The notes beneath the pieces are model-generated. The model was not told the origin of the DNA, did not search any database, and saw only the letters and a program-made list of their open reading frames with translations. Positions 48,301-60,300 of a stretch of DNA of 64,000 bases are shown in pieces. The stretch's first letter is position 1, and the number at the start of each line of letters is the position of its first letter. The translations under genes and the position numbers were made by a program. The stretch is taken from positions 90,756 through 154,755 of the forward strand of contig NMRB01000667.1 in NCBI GenBank assembly GCA_002633025.1, written 5' to 3'. The DNA is from Notospermus geniculatus (lineage: Eukaryota; Nemertea; Pilidiophora; Heteronemertea; Lineidae).

Positions 48301-51300
48301 AGTACTCCGACCAGATGGTCGTACTCCTATATTGTGGGGTCCTTTTGTTGTTTGTGGATCTGTCTTTCTTGGCCTCGTAGCTTTTGTTCTTTGTCGACCA
48401 ATTCTACCTTTTAAAGGCAAACAGCGTGCACTTGTTGCTCGTGGACCACTAATCTTTCCTTTTGCAGACCTTTTAGTTCTATGCCCAACAATATTGTGAC
48501 TCGCAGGAAAACAGCGAGGGCCCGTTGTCCTTCGGCTTGCAGCGTTATGTGTTTTCTGTGGACTTTTAGTTCTTCGCCTTGCAGGTTTAGGTGTTGTTCG
48601 TGGACTTTTGGTACTTTGTTTTTCAGCTTTAGGTGTTTTTCTTAGACTTTTGGTCCTTTGCCTTGCAGCTTTAGGTGTTTTTCTTGGACGTTTGGTCCTT
48701 TGATTGGCAGCTTTAGGTATTTTTCTTGGCTTTTTCGTCCTTTGCCTTGCAGCTTTAGGTGTTTTTCTTGGACTTTTGGTCCTTTGTCTTGCAGCTTTAG
48801 GTGTTTTTCTTGGACGTTTGGTCCTTTGCTTGGCAGCTTTAGGTGTTTTTCTTGGCCTTTTGGTCCTTTGTTTTGCAACTTTAGGTGTTTTTCTTGGCCT
48901 CTTTGTCCTTTGCCTTGGAGCTTTAGGTGTTTTTCTTGGCCTCTTTGTCCTTTGCCTTGGAGCTTTAGGTGTTTTTCTTGGACTTTTAGTCCTTTGCTTT
49001 GCAGCTTTAGGTGTTCTTCGTGGACTTTTGGTCCTTCTTTTTATGGTTTTAGGTGTTTTTCGTGGACGTTCGGTTCCTTGCCTAGCAGCTTTTGGTGCCT
49101 TTCTTGGCGTTCTGGTCCTTCGCTTTGTTGCTTTGGATGTCTTACGTGGACTTCTGGTCCTTCGCCTAGTAACTATAGGTGTCACAGGTTTTTGCCCATC
49201 AATACCTCGACTTGCTGGTAAACAGGGATGACCTGTCGTTCGTGAACCTTTGATCCCTTGTTTTGCACCTTTAGAGATTTTAGGTTCTTGCCCTTCAACT
49301 GCAGGACTTGCTGGTAGACAGCGACGGCCTGTTTTTTGTGGAACCATCTTTTGCCTTACGGCTTCAGGCGTTTTTCTTGGACGTTTGGTTCTGCGCCTTG
49401 TGGCTTTTTGTGTTTTTCGTGGACTTTTGCTGCTTTGCCTTGCATTTTTAGATGTTTTTCGTGGACTTTCAGTTCTATGCCTTGCAGCTTTAGGTGTTTT
49501 TCGTGGACTTTTATTTCTTTGCCTTGTAACTGCAGGTGTTTCTCGTGGGTCTTTGCTGCTTTGCCTTGCAACTTTAGGTGTTTTTCGTGGGCGTTTGCTG
49601 CTTTGCTTTGTTTTTGTGGCTTTTCGTGGATTTTTAGTTCGTTGCGTTTTGGGTTTAGGTGTTTTTCGTGGACGTTTGTTCCTTTTCTTTGTATTTTTAA
49701 GTGTTTTTCGTGGGCTTTCGATCCTTATCGTTATGGCTTTAGGTGTTTTTCGTGGACGTTCGGTTTCTTGCCTAGCAGCTTTATGTGTCTTTCGTGGAGT
49801 TCTGGTCTTTCGCCTAGTGACTGTGGGTGTTATAGGTTTTTGCCCATCAATACCTCGGCTTGCAGGTAGACAGGGATGACCTGTCGTTCGTGAAACTTTG
49901 ATCCCTTGTTTTGCACCTTCAGGAATTATAGGTTCTTGCCCTTCAGGACTTGCTGGTAGACAGCGACGACCTGGTTTTTGTGGAACTGTCCTTTGCCTTG
50001 TGATTTCAGGTATTTTTCGGGGACTTTTGGTCTTTTGCCTTGTGCCTTTAGGTGTTTTTCGGGGACTTTCTGTTTTTTGCCTTGTGGCTTTTGATGTTTT
50101 ACGTGGAGTTTTGGTTCTTCGCTTTGAGGCTGTTAGTGTTTTTCGAGGACTTTTGGTCCTTTCTCTTGTGGCTTTATGTGTTTTTCGTGGCTTTTCGGTT
50201 CTTTGCCTCGCAGCTTCAGATGTTTTTCTTGGACGTTTGGTCCTTCGACTTGTGGCTTTTTGTGCTTTTTGAGGAGTTTTGGTCCTTCGCCTTTTGGCTG
50301 TAGGTGTTTTTCTTGGACGGCCCGTTCTGTGACTGGCAGTTTTAGGTATCTTTCTTGGAGTTCTGGTTCTTCGCCATGTGGTTTTAGGTGTCTTTCGTGG
50401 ACTCCTGGTCCGTCGCCTAGTGACTATAGGTGTTATAGGTTTTTGCCCATTTATACCTCGACTTGCAGGTAAACAAGGATGACCTGTCGTTCGTGAAACT
50501 TTGATCCCTTGTTTTGCACCTTTAGGGATTATAGGTTCTTGCCCTTCAACTGCAGGACTTGCTGGTAGACAGCGACGACCTGTTTTCTGTGGAACTGTCC
50601 TTTGCCTTACGATTTCAGGTATTTTTCGTGGACTTTTGGTCCTCTTCCTTGTGCCTTTAGGTGCTTTTCTTGGACTTTCTGTTCTTTGCCTTGTGGCTTT
50701 TGATGTTTTTCGCGGAGTTTTCCTTCTTCGCTTTGTGGCTGTTTGTGTTTTTCGAGGACTTTTGGTCCTTTGTCTTGTGGCTTTATGTGTTTTTCGTGGT
50801 TTTTCGGTTCTTTGCCTAGTAGCTTCAGATGTTTTTCTTGGACGTTTAGTTAATCGCCTTGTGGCTTTTTGTGCTTTTCGAGGGCTTTTGGTCCTTCGGC
50901 TTTTGGCTTTAGGCGTTTTTCGTGGACGGTCCGTTCTGTGACTGGCGGTTTTATGTATCTTTGGTGGACTCCTGGTCCGTCGCCGAGTGACTATAGGTGT
51001 TATAGGTTTTTGCCCATTTACACCTCGACTTGCAGGTAAACAAGGATGACCTGTCGTTCGAGAACCTTTGATCCCTTGTTTTGCACCTTTAGGGATTATA
51101 GCTTCTTCCCCTTCAACTGCAGGACTTGCTGGTAGACAGCGACGACCTGGTTTTTGTGGAACTATCCTTTGCCTTACGACTTTAGATATTTTTTTAGGAC
51201 TTTCGGTCCTTCGCCTTTTTGCTTTAGGTGTTTGTCTTGGACGTTCGGTTCTTCGTCTTGAGGCTTTGGGTGTTTTTCGTGGCCTTTGGGTTCTTTGTCT

Positions 51301-54300
51301 TTTGGCTTTAATTACTTTTCTTGGACTTCTGGTTCGCCTTGCATATTTTGGTGGTTTTAGTGGACTTTTGGTCCTTTGCTTTGTGGTTTTAGCGGTTTTT
51401 TGTGGCCTTTTGGTCCTTCGCCTTGCAACTTCAGGTGGATTTGGTGGACGTTTTGTCGGTTGCTTTGTTGCAACGGATATTTTTCGTGGACTTATGGTCA
51501 TTCGCTTTGCAGATTTTGGTGGTTCCAGTGGACTTATGGTGGTCCTTTGCTTTCTGGCTTTAAGCGTTTTTTGTCGACTTTTTGTTCTTTGCTCAGCGGC
51601 TTTCGGTATTTTTCGTGGACGTCTGGTCCTTCGCCTTGTGACTTTAGGTGATATAGATTTTTGCCCACTAATATCTCGACTCACAGGTATACAGGGAGGA
51701 CCTGTTGTTTGTTGACTTTTAATCCTTTGTTTAGCATCTTTAGGACTCCTAGGTTCTTGCCCTTCAACAGCGTAACTTGCAGGTACACATCGACGACCTG
51801 TTTTATGTGGACTTTTGGTCCTTCGTTTGTTGGCTTTAAGTGTTTTTCTTGGGCTATCGGTCGTCCGCCTTGCATATTTTGGTGGTTTTAGTGGACCTTT
51901 GGTTCTTTGCTTTGTTGATGGAGGTGTTTTTCGTGGCCTTTTGGTCCTTCGCCTTACAACTTCAGGTGGTTTTAGTGGACGTTTTGTCGATTGCTTTGTT
52001 GTAACAAATATTTTTCTTGGACTTCTGGTCTGCCGCCTTGCAGATTTTGGTGGTTTCTTTGGACTTTTATACGTTTGCTTTCTGGCTTCAGGTGCTTTTC
52101 GTGGCCTTCTGGTCCTTCGCCTTGCAACGTTACGTGGTTTTGGTGGACGTTTCGTCCACTGCTTTGTTGCAACAGATATTTTCCGTGGACTTCTGGTCCT
52201 TCGCCTTGTGGCTTTAGGTGTTTTTCGTAGACTTTGTGTTCTTTGCTCAGCGGCTTTCGGTATTTTTCGTGGACGTTTGGTCCTTCGCCTTGTGGCTTTA
52301 GGCGTTGTAGGTTTTTGCCCGTTAATACCTCGACTAACAGGTGTACAGGGAGGACCTGTTGTCGGTTGACTTTGGATTCCTTGTGTAACACCTACAGGGT
52401 TACTAGGTTCTTGCCCTACAACAGCATAACCTGCAGGTACACATCGACGACCTGTTTTTTGTGGACTTTTGGTCCTGCGGTTTGTTATCTTAGGTGTTTT
52501 TCTTCGAGTTTTGGTCCTCCGTCTTGCAGTTTTAGGTGCTTTTCGTGGAATTGTGGTTCTCTGCTTTTTGATACTAGGTGTTTTTTGTGGACCTTTGGTC
52601 CTTTGCTTTATGACTTTAGGAGTTTCTGGATTTTTGGTCCTTCGCCTTGCAGCTTTAGGTGTTTTTCCTAACCCTTTGTTGCTTTGCTTTGAGGCTTTAG
52701 TTGTGTTCCGTGGACCTTTGGTCTTCCACCGAACGACCACGGCCATTTTCCGTGGACCTCTAGTCTTTCGCGTTGCTGCTTTAGACCTTTTAGGATTTTT
52801 CTCAACAGTACTGCGACGTACAGGTATGCAGGGAGGAATTTTGGTCCTTTGCCTTGTGGCTTTAGACTTCTTAGCTCTTTGCTCGTTAATGCTGCGACTT
52901 GCAGGCACACAGCGAAGACCTGCAGATTTGAGCTCTACGGTTCGTTGCCTTGCAGTGGCAAGCTGAGCACTTTTGTGGCTCAGAATTTTAGACGCTGATT
53001 TTTTTCGACCAACATTTTTTCTATGTGCATTCGTTATTTGGCTAGCAGTTCTTACACGTGAACCTTTTATTCCTGCAAGAAACGATGTCATTTGGTGAAT
53101 ACACGATACTGCAGTATCGTGAAAACCTATGTATATGATACTGCAGTATCGCTGTTGCCTAATCGGATTCTGGTCATGCTTCCAAATGGTAAGAGGACGT
53201 TGATTTCGTCTCATCGAAGGAATCAAATTCTCAGCAGCAAGGAGGATCCCCATTGCAGCTAGCTGGTCACCAAAAGTAGGCCTACGTGACATTGTTCCAG
53301 GACTTCCAAAAGGTGCAACAGGAATTCATGGGCATATCATATCACAAGATAACACAGGAACATTTTGTTAAAAAATCAACACACAGAGGTTAACAGCTGA
53401 ATTGAATGATAATGTACTTACCGCCCTTGCTAGCAGAGGTAGGAGTTACACTTGTCACACTTGCTGTGTATGCGAATGAGTGAGATCCGGTTGCCTTGCC
53501 CTTGCCTGTTACATGAACCTCCACCTTTTGCGTTCCTGAGGGTCCGGCCCCCAGCAGGCAGGTCAGTTGTGAAGTTGTTGCGGACTGGGGTTCACATTCA
53601 GTGCTGCCAACACGGATGCTGTTATTTGATGCTGCTGAGTCAAATCCTGATCCTTGGATCGTGAGGAGCTGATTTTGTGTCCCTGAAAATGACAGAATTG
53701 TTTTCATAGTCAGCAAAGGACTGTGTAGGCATCCAGAGGTGGCTCTTAGTGCTCGCGTTCTCCGCCACCGCACACAAGAGGGAGGTCGACAGAAGTGACT
53801 GTTTCGGATCCTCTGTACATTTCCCAAGTTATACGGCATGGGATAACCCGCCGCCATAGAGGATTTCCTGTACCAGAGACGAAGTGGGAATCACGTTTTG
53901 ATAGTTTGACTATTTGTTTTTGAAATCCAGCCAGTAGGAACATGATGGAGAATGATTGGTCAGCAAAAAATAAGAGGTCCCTGTTTGCTTCTTTCCGTCT
54001 TCAAATCTTTCATTGAACCAAGGGGCTAGGGAAGCAAGACGAAATACATACCTGTTGATGGTGTCACTGAGGAGACAGTTGGGGCGGCCCCAGCGGACCA
54101 TTCGAAATTACACGCATCTGAACCGCATGTCGACGGGATTTTGTTGATGAGGACGGAGACTTGGGGCACTGAATGGGGTGTTCGTAACATGTCACCGGGA
54201 ATGGGGTCAAGGAGAATACAGCCGTCACTCAACGTCGTCACGTTGGCTGAGGGGTTGATCCCTTTCAATGAGGTACCCGCTTGGTCAATCTGAAAAGAAA

Positions 54301-57300
54301 ACATCAAGTGAACGTTCGGTGAAGTACTTTGTGACTCAAGTCGAAGTTGGCTTACTCGGAAGCAATGATAACTTCAACGAAAATGGTCAAGTATTCAATT
54401 TCTTGAGTTGGGGAGTCGTATGGTCGAGATATTTAATTGTCTTCGATATCGACATATCGGGCCTTTCCGTACCTCCATTTGTGGCTGATCTCCCGTCGAC
54501 GTCAAGAAACTGACCACCCATTCGTAACCGGCACAAGTTCCTTCACGACCAACGTCAACTGCTCCAACGAGACCGGATGCTTCCAGCATGTCCCTAAACT
54601 CAGACGCTGTTGCCTGGGCAGAGATTCCACGGATGCGATGGCCTTTGTATTTGATGTCGATCGTCCCAGTGACTGGAGGAGAGGCAGCGCTGAGTCGCCT
54701 TGGCGTAATGCCGATTCCGGTTGCCCAAGTAGACTGGCGGTAGATGCCTCCAGACCACTTCTGTAAAAAGAAATGTTATATTCGTATAACCAACTTGGCA
54801 TGATGGTTTTCATATTCGAGGCATTATTTACCGATTGGACAGACATTTGCCATAATCTTGGTTTCCATCTGAAATTCTGCTGACACATCAAACTCCCGGG
54901 CAAAATTCGCAATTGGATTTTGGATCGAAGACAACGCTGTTCTATCAACATGTAAAACCTTTCGATCTAGATTAGAAGTTCGTCCGGCCATTAGAAGTTC
55001 GTCCGGCAGTTCTAACGATTCAAAGAATGCATAAAGGAGGGAAATGCTAATACCTCAGAGTTATACGGGACGAGAAGTGGGAAGTTATGGCTACACTCAG
55101 AGGGAACGATCTCCACTAAGAAGCTGTCCACAGTGATGTCTGGTCTCGTGACGGTCACACTTGAAACACCAAGAGACCCAGGGAGTGCGAGGCGCATGGT
55201 GTCCAAAACTGAAACGAGGAGAAGAAAATAATTGATAGGTGCCTAAACTTGCCGAAGTCATTTTACTAACCCAGTTACGCTATGGCTTAGGGTCCGCCAG
55301 CTGACGTGTTTATTATCTTTCTAACTATAAAGCACGGTGAAGAGAAAAGGAGCCAGTTGACTCGCGACCCATAAGTCTGACCGAGGCTGTGGATACGGCC
55401 AGAAGCTGTTTTCTTCCTCTCAGGTTCTTTCTGCTCTTTCGGGATGTTTTTGTACTAAAAAATGTAGTGAGTTTTCGAAACGGCCCGGTTAAGCCAAATA
55501 TAACGTTTATCGATGATTCATCAACTGTTCGAGCAGGAATCCTCGCAACTTTGTTAACCGAGCCGTTGCGAAAACTTATTCCAGCATGCAGCTAAATACT
55601 GACGGTGGTACACTTACGTGGAACATCAAGGGATGAAACCGGTTCATTCTGTGCCAGTAGAACATTGTCAATGAACATATCGACGGTAGAATCACTCCTG
55701 GCGACGGAAAGTTGTTTGATCTTCAGCTGGGATTTGGTAGAAACCGGGAGTTCGGCGCTCAGGTCTGTACACTTGTACTTCCATCTGTGGAATTCAATGA
55801 TATTGTATACGTAGTAATAATAATAATATTTATTGTTTTAAGCCAGTTACACGTGTTAGTGACTGCCATTGATACTTTCCCCCGTTGATGAATCCCCCCC
55901 CCCCCATGGGGAAGTCCCCCCCCCATGGGGAAGTCACTTCTTGTAGCCTATGGGATGGACTGCACCATCGAGACTTAGAGAAACGAATCCATCTGCATAG
56001 TAGGGTCAGCATCATGGTGACGAAAAACCATGAATGGCCATGGAATTTAGGAATAGACTTACGATTTCGCGTCGGATTCAAATGTGATGGCCACATTTAT
56101 AGTTTCTTCTCGAGTTTCAAGGAGATTATCAATGAAAGTGTATTTCACGGCCACGCGGTCGGCCAACTTTCCTTTGTAGGCAAGACACAACTGAAAATGA
56201 AAGAAGGCCTACTTGAAAAGGAACGACAAAGCTGTTATGTCACTTGTTTGATTTAATAAGACAATAAAGCCACCAAACCTTGTCGCAGGTAATATGGTCA
56301 AAGAGTTATCGCAAAGTCCCCGAACTCCAACGCGAACGTCTATCCTTTTGTTCGGTGCTCTCTTCGTGGCATCGAATAACGGGATTGGCGTTCATGTCGG
56401 CGTTTTGGGGCTTTGCGAAAAGTCTTTATTGTTTTAGCGGACGATTATGAACATGCTTCTAGGAGAATGATAAGAACGAGGCAGTTCCAAAAAAAGAGGG
56501 AGGAAACTTTTACCTGTTTGTAACGGGATGCCCGGACCTCTTTCCCTTTTTTTGCGGAGAAAATCGTGGTGGGATTCTTCAAGCTCTTTCGACCACAGAA
56601 GGCGGATGTAGTATCAACCACTCCAGAGGGAACAGCGACGTCGTCAGCCTCGAAGTCTTCGTTGAATTTGAAGTGTTTGGGATCGGTCAATCCCGTTGGA
56701 CATTTGACGCCGAAGATGCCGTAGATCGCTGCTTGGATCTAAAAAATATGAATAGAAATCGTTTGACAGACGTTTTCTTTCTTGGCATTCTTTGCCTTGC
56801 TAGGCCTGAGAAAAAGAACCAACTCGACTCTAGGTGATAGGCGTTTCATTTTTCTGTTAATTTTCCTAATGGTAAGTTACACGTACATGTACATGTACAA
56901 CCACATCGCCGAAATTATCAGGGCTGTGAAAATTTGTAAAATATCGACAGAGATGGTATACCTACCGCGGATGCATCAGCATCTCTTGCGATCGGCACTG
57001 ATGGTACGCCGTCAATTTCAAGCTGGAATGTCTCCATTGAAGAAACACCTTTGGTTGATTCTCTGACCGAAATTGTGAGGTTACCCTCCACGACAACTAC
57101 CTCAATTGGCCTTCTGTCACCTGCAAGAGAAGGGTCAAGAGCTTTGTGAGGGTTCCTGCGAAGTCCTTCTGCAGCAGAAATGGTAAATTACGGGTAGAGA
57201 ATTCATTTATCAAACAAAGAACAATGCCTACCTCCAGTAACAAATGTCACAGTGTAGGCCACCGAGGTTCCTGAGGTTGTTGACGACACTGTCAGTTCTG

Positions 57301-60300
57301 CCGGGGCGACAGTTGGAAGGTTGTTAAGGGCGTCGGCGACGACCTTGTCGTTAGCAGGGAAGGTGAGGGCACCTGAAAATCAGTTTGAGACATCAAATAA
57401 GTGAATGTGTTAATAAATTAAAGAATGTGTTAATAAATTTTAAAAAACTGCTCTGCAAAATGGGTCATCATCAATTTGGAATGGGCAGCAGGCATGAAGC
57501 TTACCAGTGGATACGCCATCGACTCTAAGTTGGAAACTTCCACTGCTGCCGTCGATACTGACAACTTGGACTTCGTTCACGTCAGATCGGAGTGCCCAGT
57601 TGACTAGAGAAATGTTCTGAACTTCATTCACAACAGTTGACTTCACTTTGATTTCCTGCATCTCACTGACTGCATCACCGGTTTGTTTGTAGTTGAACTT
57701 GCTATCGAAGATCTTAGCGGCCATAGAGAAACTTCCACCACCGGCTATCTGGCTGTGGTAGGCCTCGAAATAATACCTAGAAAAGAAATTCTCAATCTCA
57801 TTTTTTTGCGAAACACTTTACAAATTCAGTAGACACAATGAATTTGACTCAGACGTCGATTGGCGTTGACCCTCTTGCCCCCGTACTCGCAGGTGAGAAC
57901 GTTTTTTTCCGTTCAAATCCCGTACCTACCGAAAGCTTTATAGTACCCGATAGCTTCCAACTTGCGTCTTCACTGGGACCTTATTCACAAAGCCTCCGTA
58001 ACTTTAAGGATACGCAAATCCTTTGTCAGGCTGATAGTGAACAATTGGTTGTCCACAAGTGGACAATAGTTTACGCACTCCCGTAAAGTTACGAGAGCTT
58101 CGTGAATAAGGTCCCCGATTTTTTAAAGGAGTCACATTTGGTCGGAATGGGCGGTGTGATAGCCTACAAGGAGGAATTGTGACTTACGCATTTCCGGCAG
58201 TTAAATTCAACACCTGTTGACTTTGTTCGGCCCTGTTATAAGCGTGAGTCCACGAGCTGATTGACGACACTAGAGTCTGCAAAATCAACGGGGAATTGTG
58301 AAAAACAGATATCTAAGAAACGCCACGCCCTCCATACATGTAACAAATTCGCTGGGTTTACAAAACGTGGCGGTGCTCTCATCCCACATTCTTATTGCCG
58401 TGCAGTTTTGTCAATCGTCGCCTGTTCGTCATGCCCAGAGAGTTTTCGCCAACGAGAATTTGTATCCTTTTGCTCGGTCGTATTGAACAATGGATAGGCG
58501 TTCTCATTGGCGTTTTCGGGGCTTTGAAGTTTTTGCAAATCCCCGAAACGCCGACATGAACCTGTATCCTATTGTTCGGTGCTCTCTTCATGGTATCAAA
58601 CAATGGGATTTGCGTTCGGGTTGGCGTTTTGGGGGCTTTGCGAAAACTCTCTGTCGCCGTCTTAGATCGGTGAATCTAGTGTATTATGTAGATGTAACGG
58701 CATTGCACTATACCTTGTCTTCAGGCGTCTGTGTACCGCTGACGTATAACTTGATGTAGTCGTCTCCTTTCACCATCAGCTGATGCAAACCAGATGTAGT
58801 GGGCACGTAAAATCCTGACCATTTTGTAGCGTATTTGTTTTCATTGTTCACGTATTCTGCCTGATCCATGATGTAGGAGGTATAGTGAGGATCCGAGGAC
58901 GACATGTTCCCAATGCTGTCGATGTCGTTATAAATAATCCTAGTGTCATTCCAATGTTCCATCTTTACTCCTCGGTTACCTGAAGGAGAAGGTACATTTC
59001 CAACACTGTTAGAAATTATTGTAATAATTTTACAGAAATTGCCTGCAGCAGAGTCTCCGGAACTTTCTGTAAATTCGCATATGGTGTGACTGATGTTTTC
59101 CTCTATTGGTTGGACTCAATTGGACTTTCCATAATGATGCTTTCTGAAAGCAGTGTGAAAATATAATTTGGTCAGCCTCCAGTCCAGTCTCTGTTACCGG
59201 TAACATTTCTTTAAGTCTGTAATTTTACAGATCCAGTCCCTGAGACTCTGCTGCAGGAATTTTCTGTAAAATCCTCTGTTATTTCTACAGTGAATTCTGC
59301 TTCATTCTTAAGAAACCAGTCCTGAGAAAGAATCTTCACCTGGCATGCTTCGGGCTTTATAAAAAATAAGTAATGAATATTCCTCTGGTGCCGTCAATTC
59401 AGCTGCTCTGAAGCCAGGCGCCGATTTATGATCGACCAATCAGATTGAACTATTACATGATTTATTTAAATATTCCGAGTAACTGACTGGATACCTCAAG
59501 TGTTATGGTTGAAAAACGAGAAATTGGTCACGAAAAAGATTTCTAACTCTATACCTACCGGGATAAACGGATTTGGTAGCCTGCTGACTAGGTGTCACAC
59601 ATTTGATCTCAGTGTCAGACAGTGACTGGACGGCGCAGGCCTCTCCTGCTATGGAAACTGACGCCTTAGCTGTGGTTTCGTCAAAGTTCTGACCCCTGAT
59701 TGTCAGGACCGTCCCACCCTCAGTGCTTCCAGTTGATGGGCTCACACTGTCAACCTCTGGAATTGAAAAATAGGTCTCAGTAATTGAGCGGATTCGGTCA
59801 AAACAGTTGACTTACTGTCGTGATCAAAAAGCAAGTACATTGTATACCTAGTTATACTTTAGCAGCGAGTCAATCAACTGTAAAATCACTGAAATCCGTT
59901 GATTTTGTAGAAGCTAAGATATTACATGTATATCAAGGATAAGCTTACCAGCAAATGACTGGAACATAGCAATTTTATTTTGGGCTGTGACGTGCAGTAT
60001 ACCCAAGTCGGGCAAGGATCGTCCATACTTTCCCTCGATCAAGAAGCTTCCGTTGATATTCCCTAAAAAAGTCAAGCAAATAATTGAAGTCAACTGTCCG
60101 TAGATATCTCACCATACTCTTGAGGTAGTCGCCATTGTCGTTTGACTGATGCGCGGTAACTAAAGGGCAGTTTACACTGGGTTGCACCAAGTTGCAAGTT
60201 GCAGCAACTTGCAACTTGTTGCAAACTACCTGGGACGGTTTACACATAGAAAAATCGATGCAACCTCCAGCGTGATCGAGTTGCAACAAGTTGCCGACCC

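Noticed and set aside
48658-51715. Long plus-strand ORFs of 120-215 codons rich in Leu/Val/Phe opposite the giant exon (for example 48704-49231, 49250-49879, 51068-51715)
   Set aside because: They are antisense shadows of the 42 bp repeat: the repeat has no stop in those frames, so length is not evidence. No start context or domain.
53073-53292. Upstream extension of the giant ORF to an ATG at 53292
   Set aside because: Includes the acceptor sequence and the palindromes, no signal peptide or repeat character; more likely intron that happens to be open.
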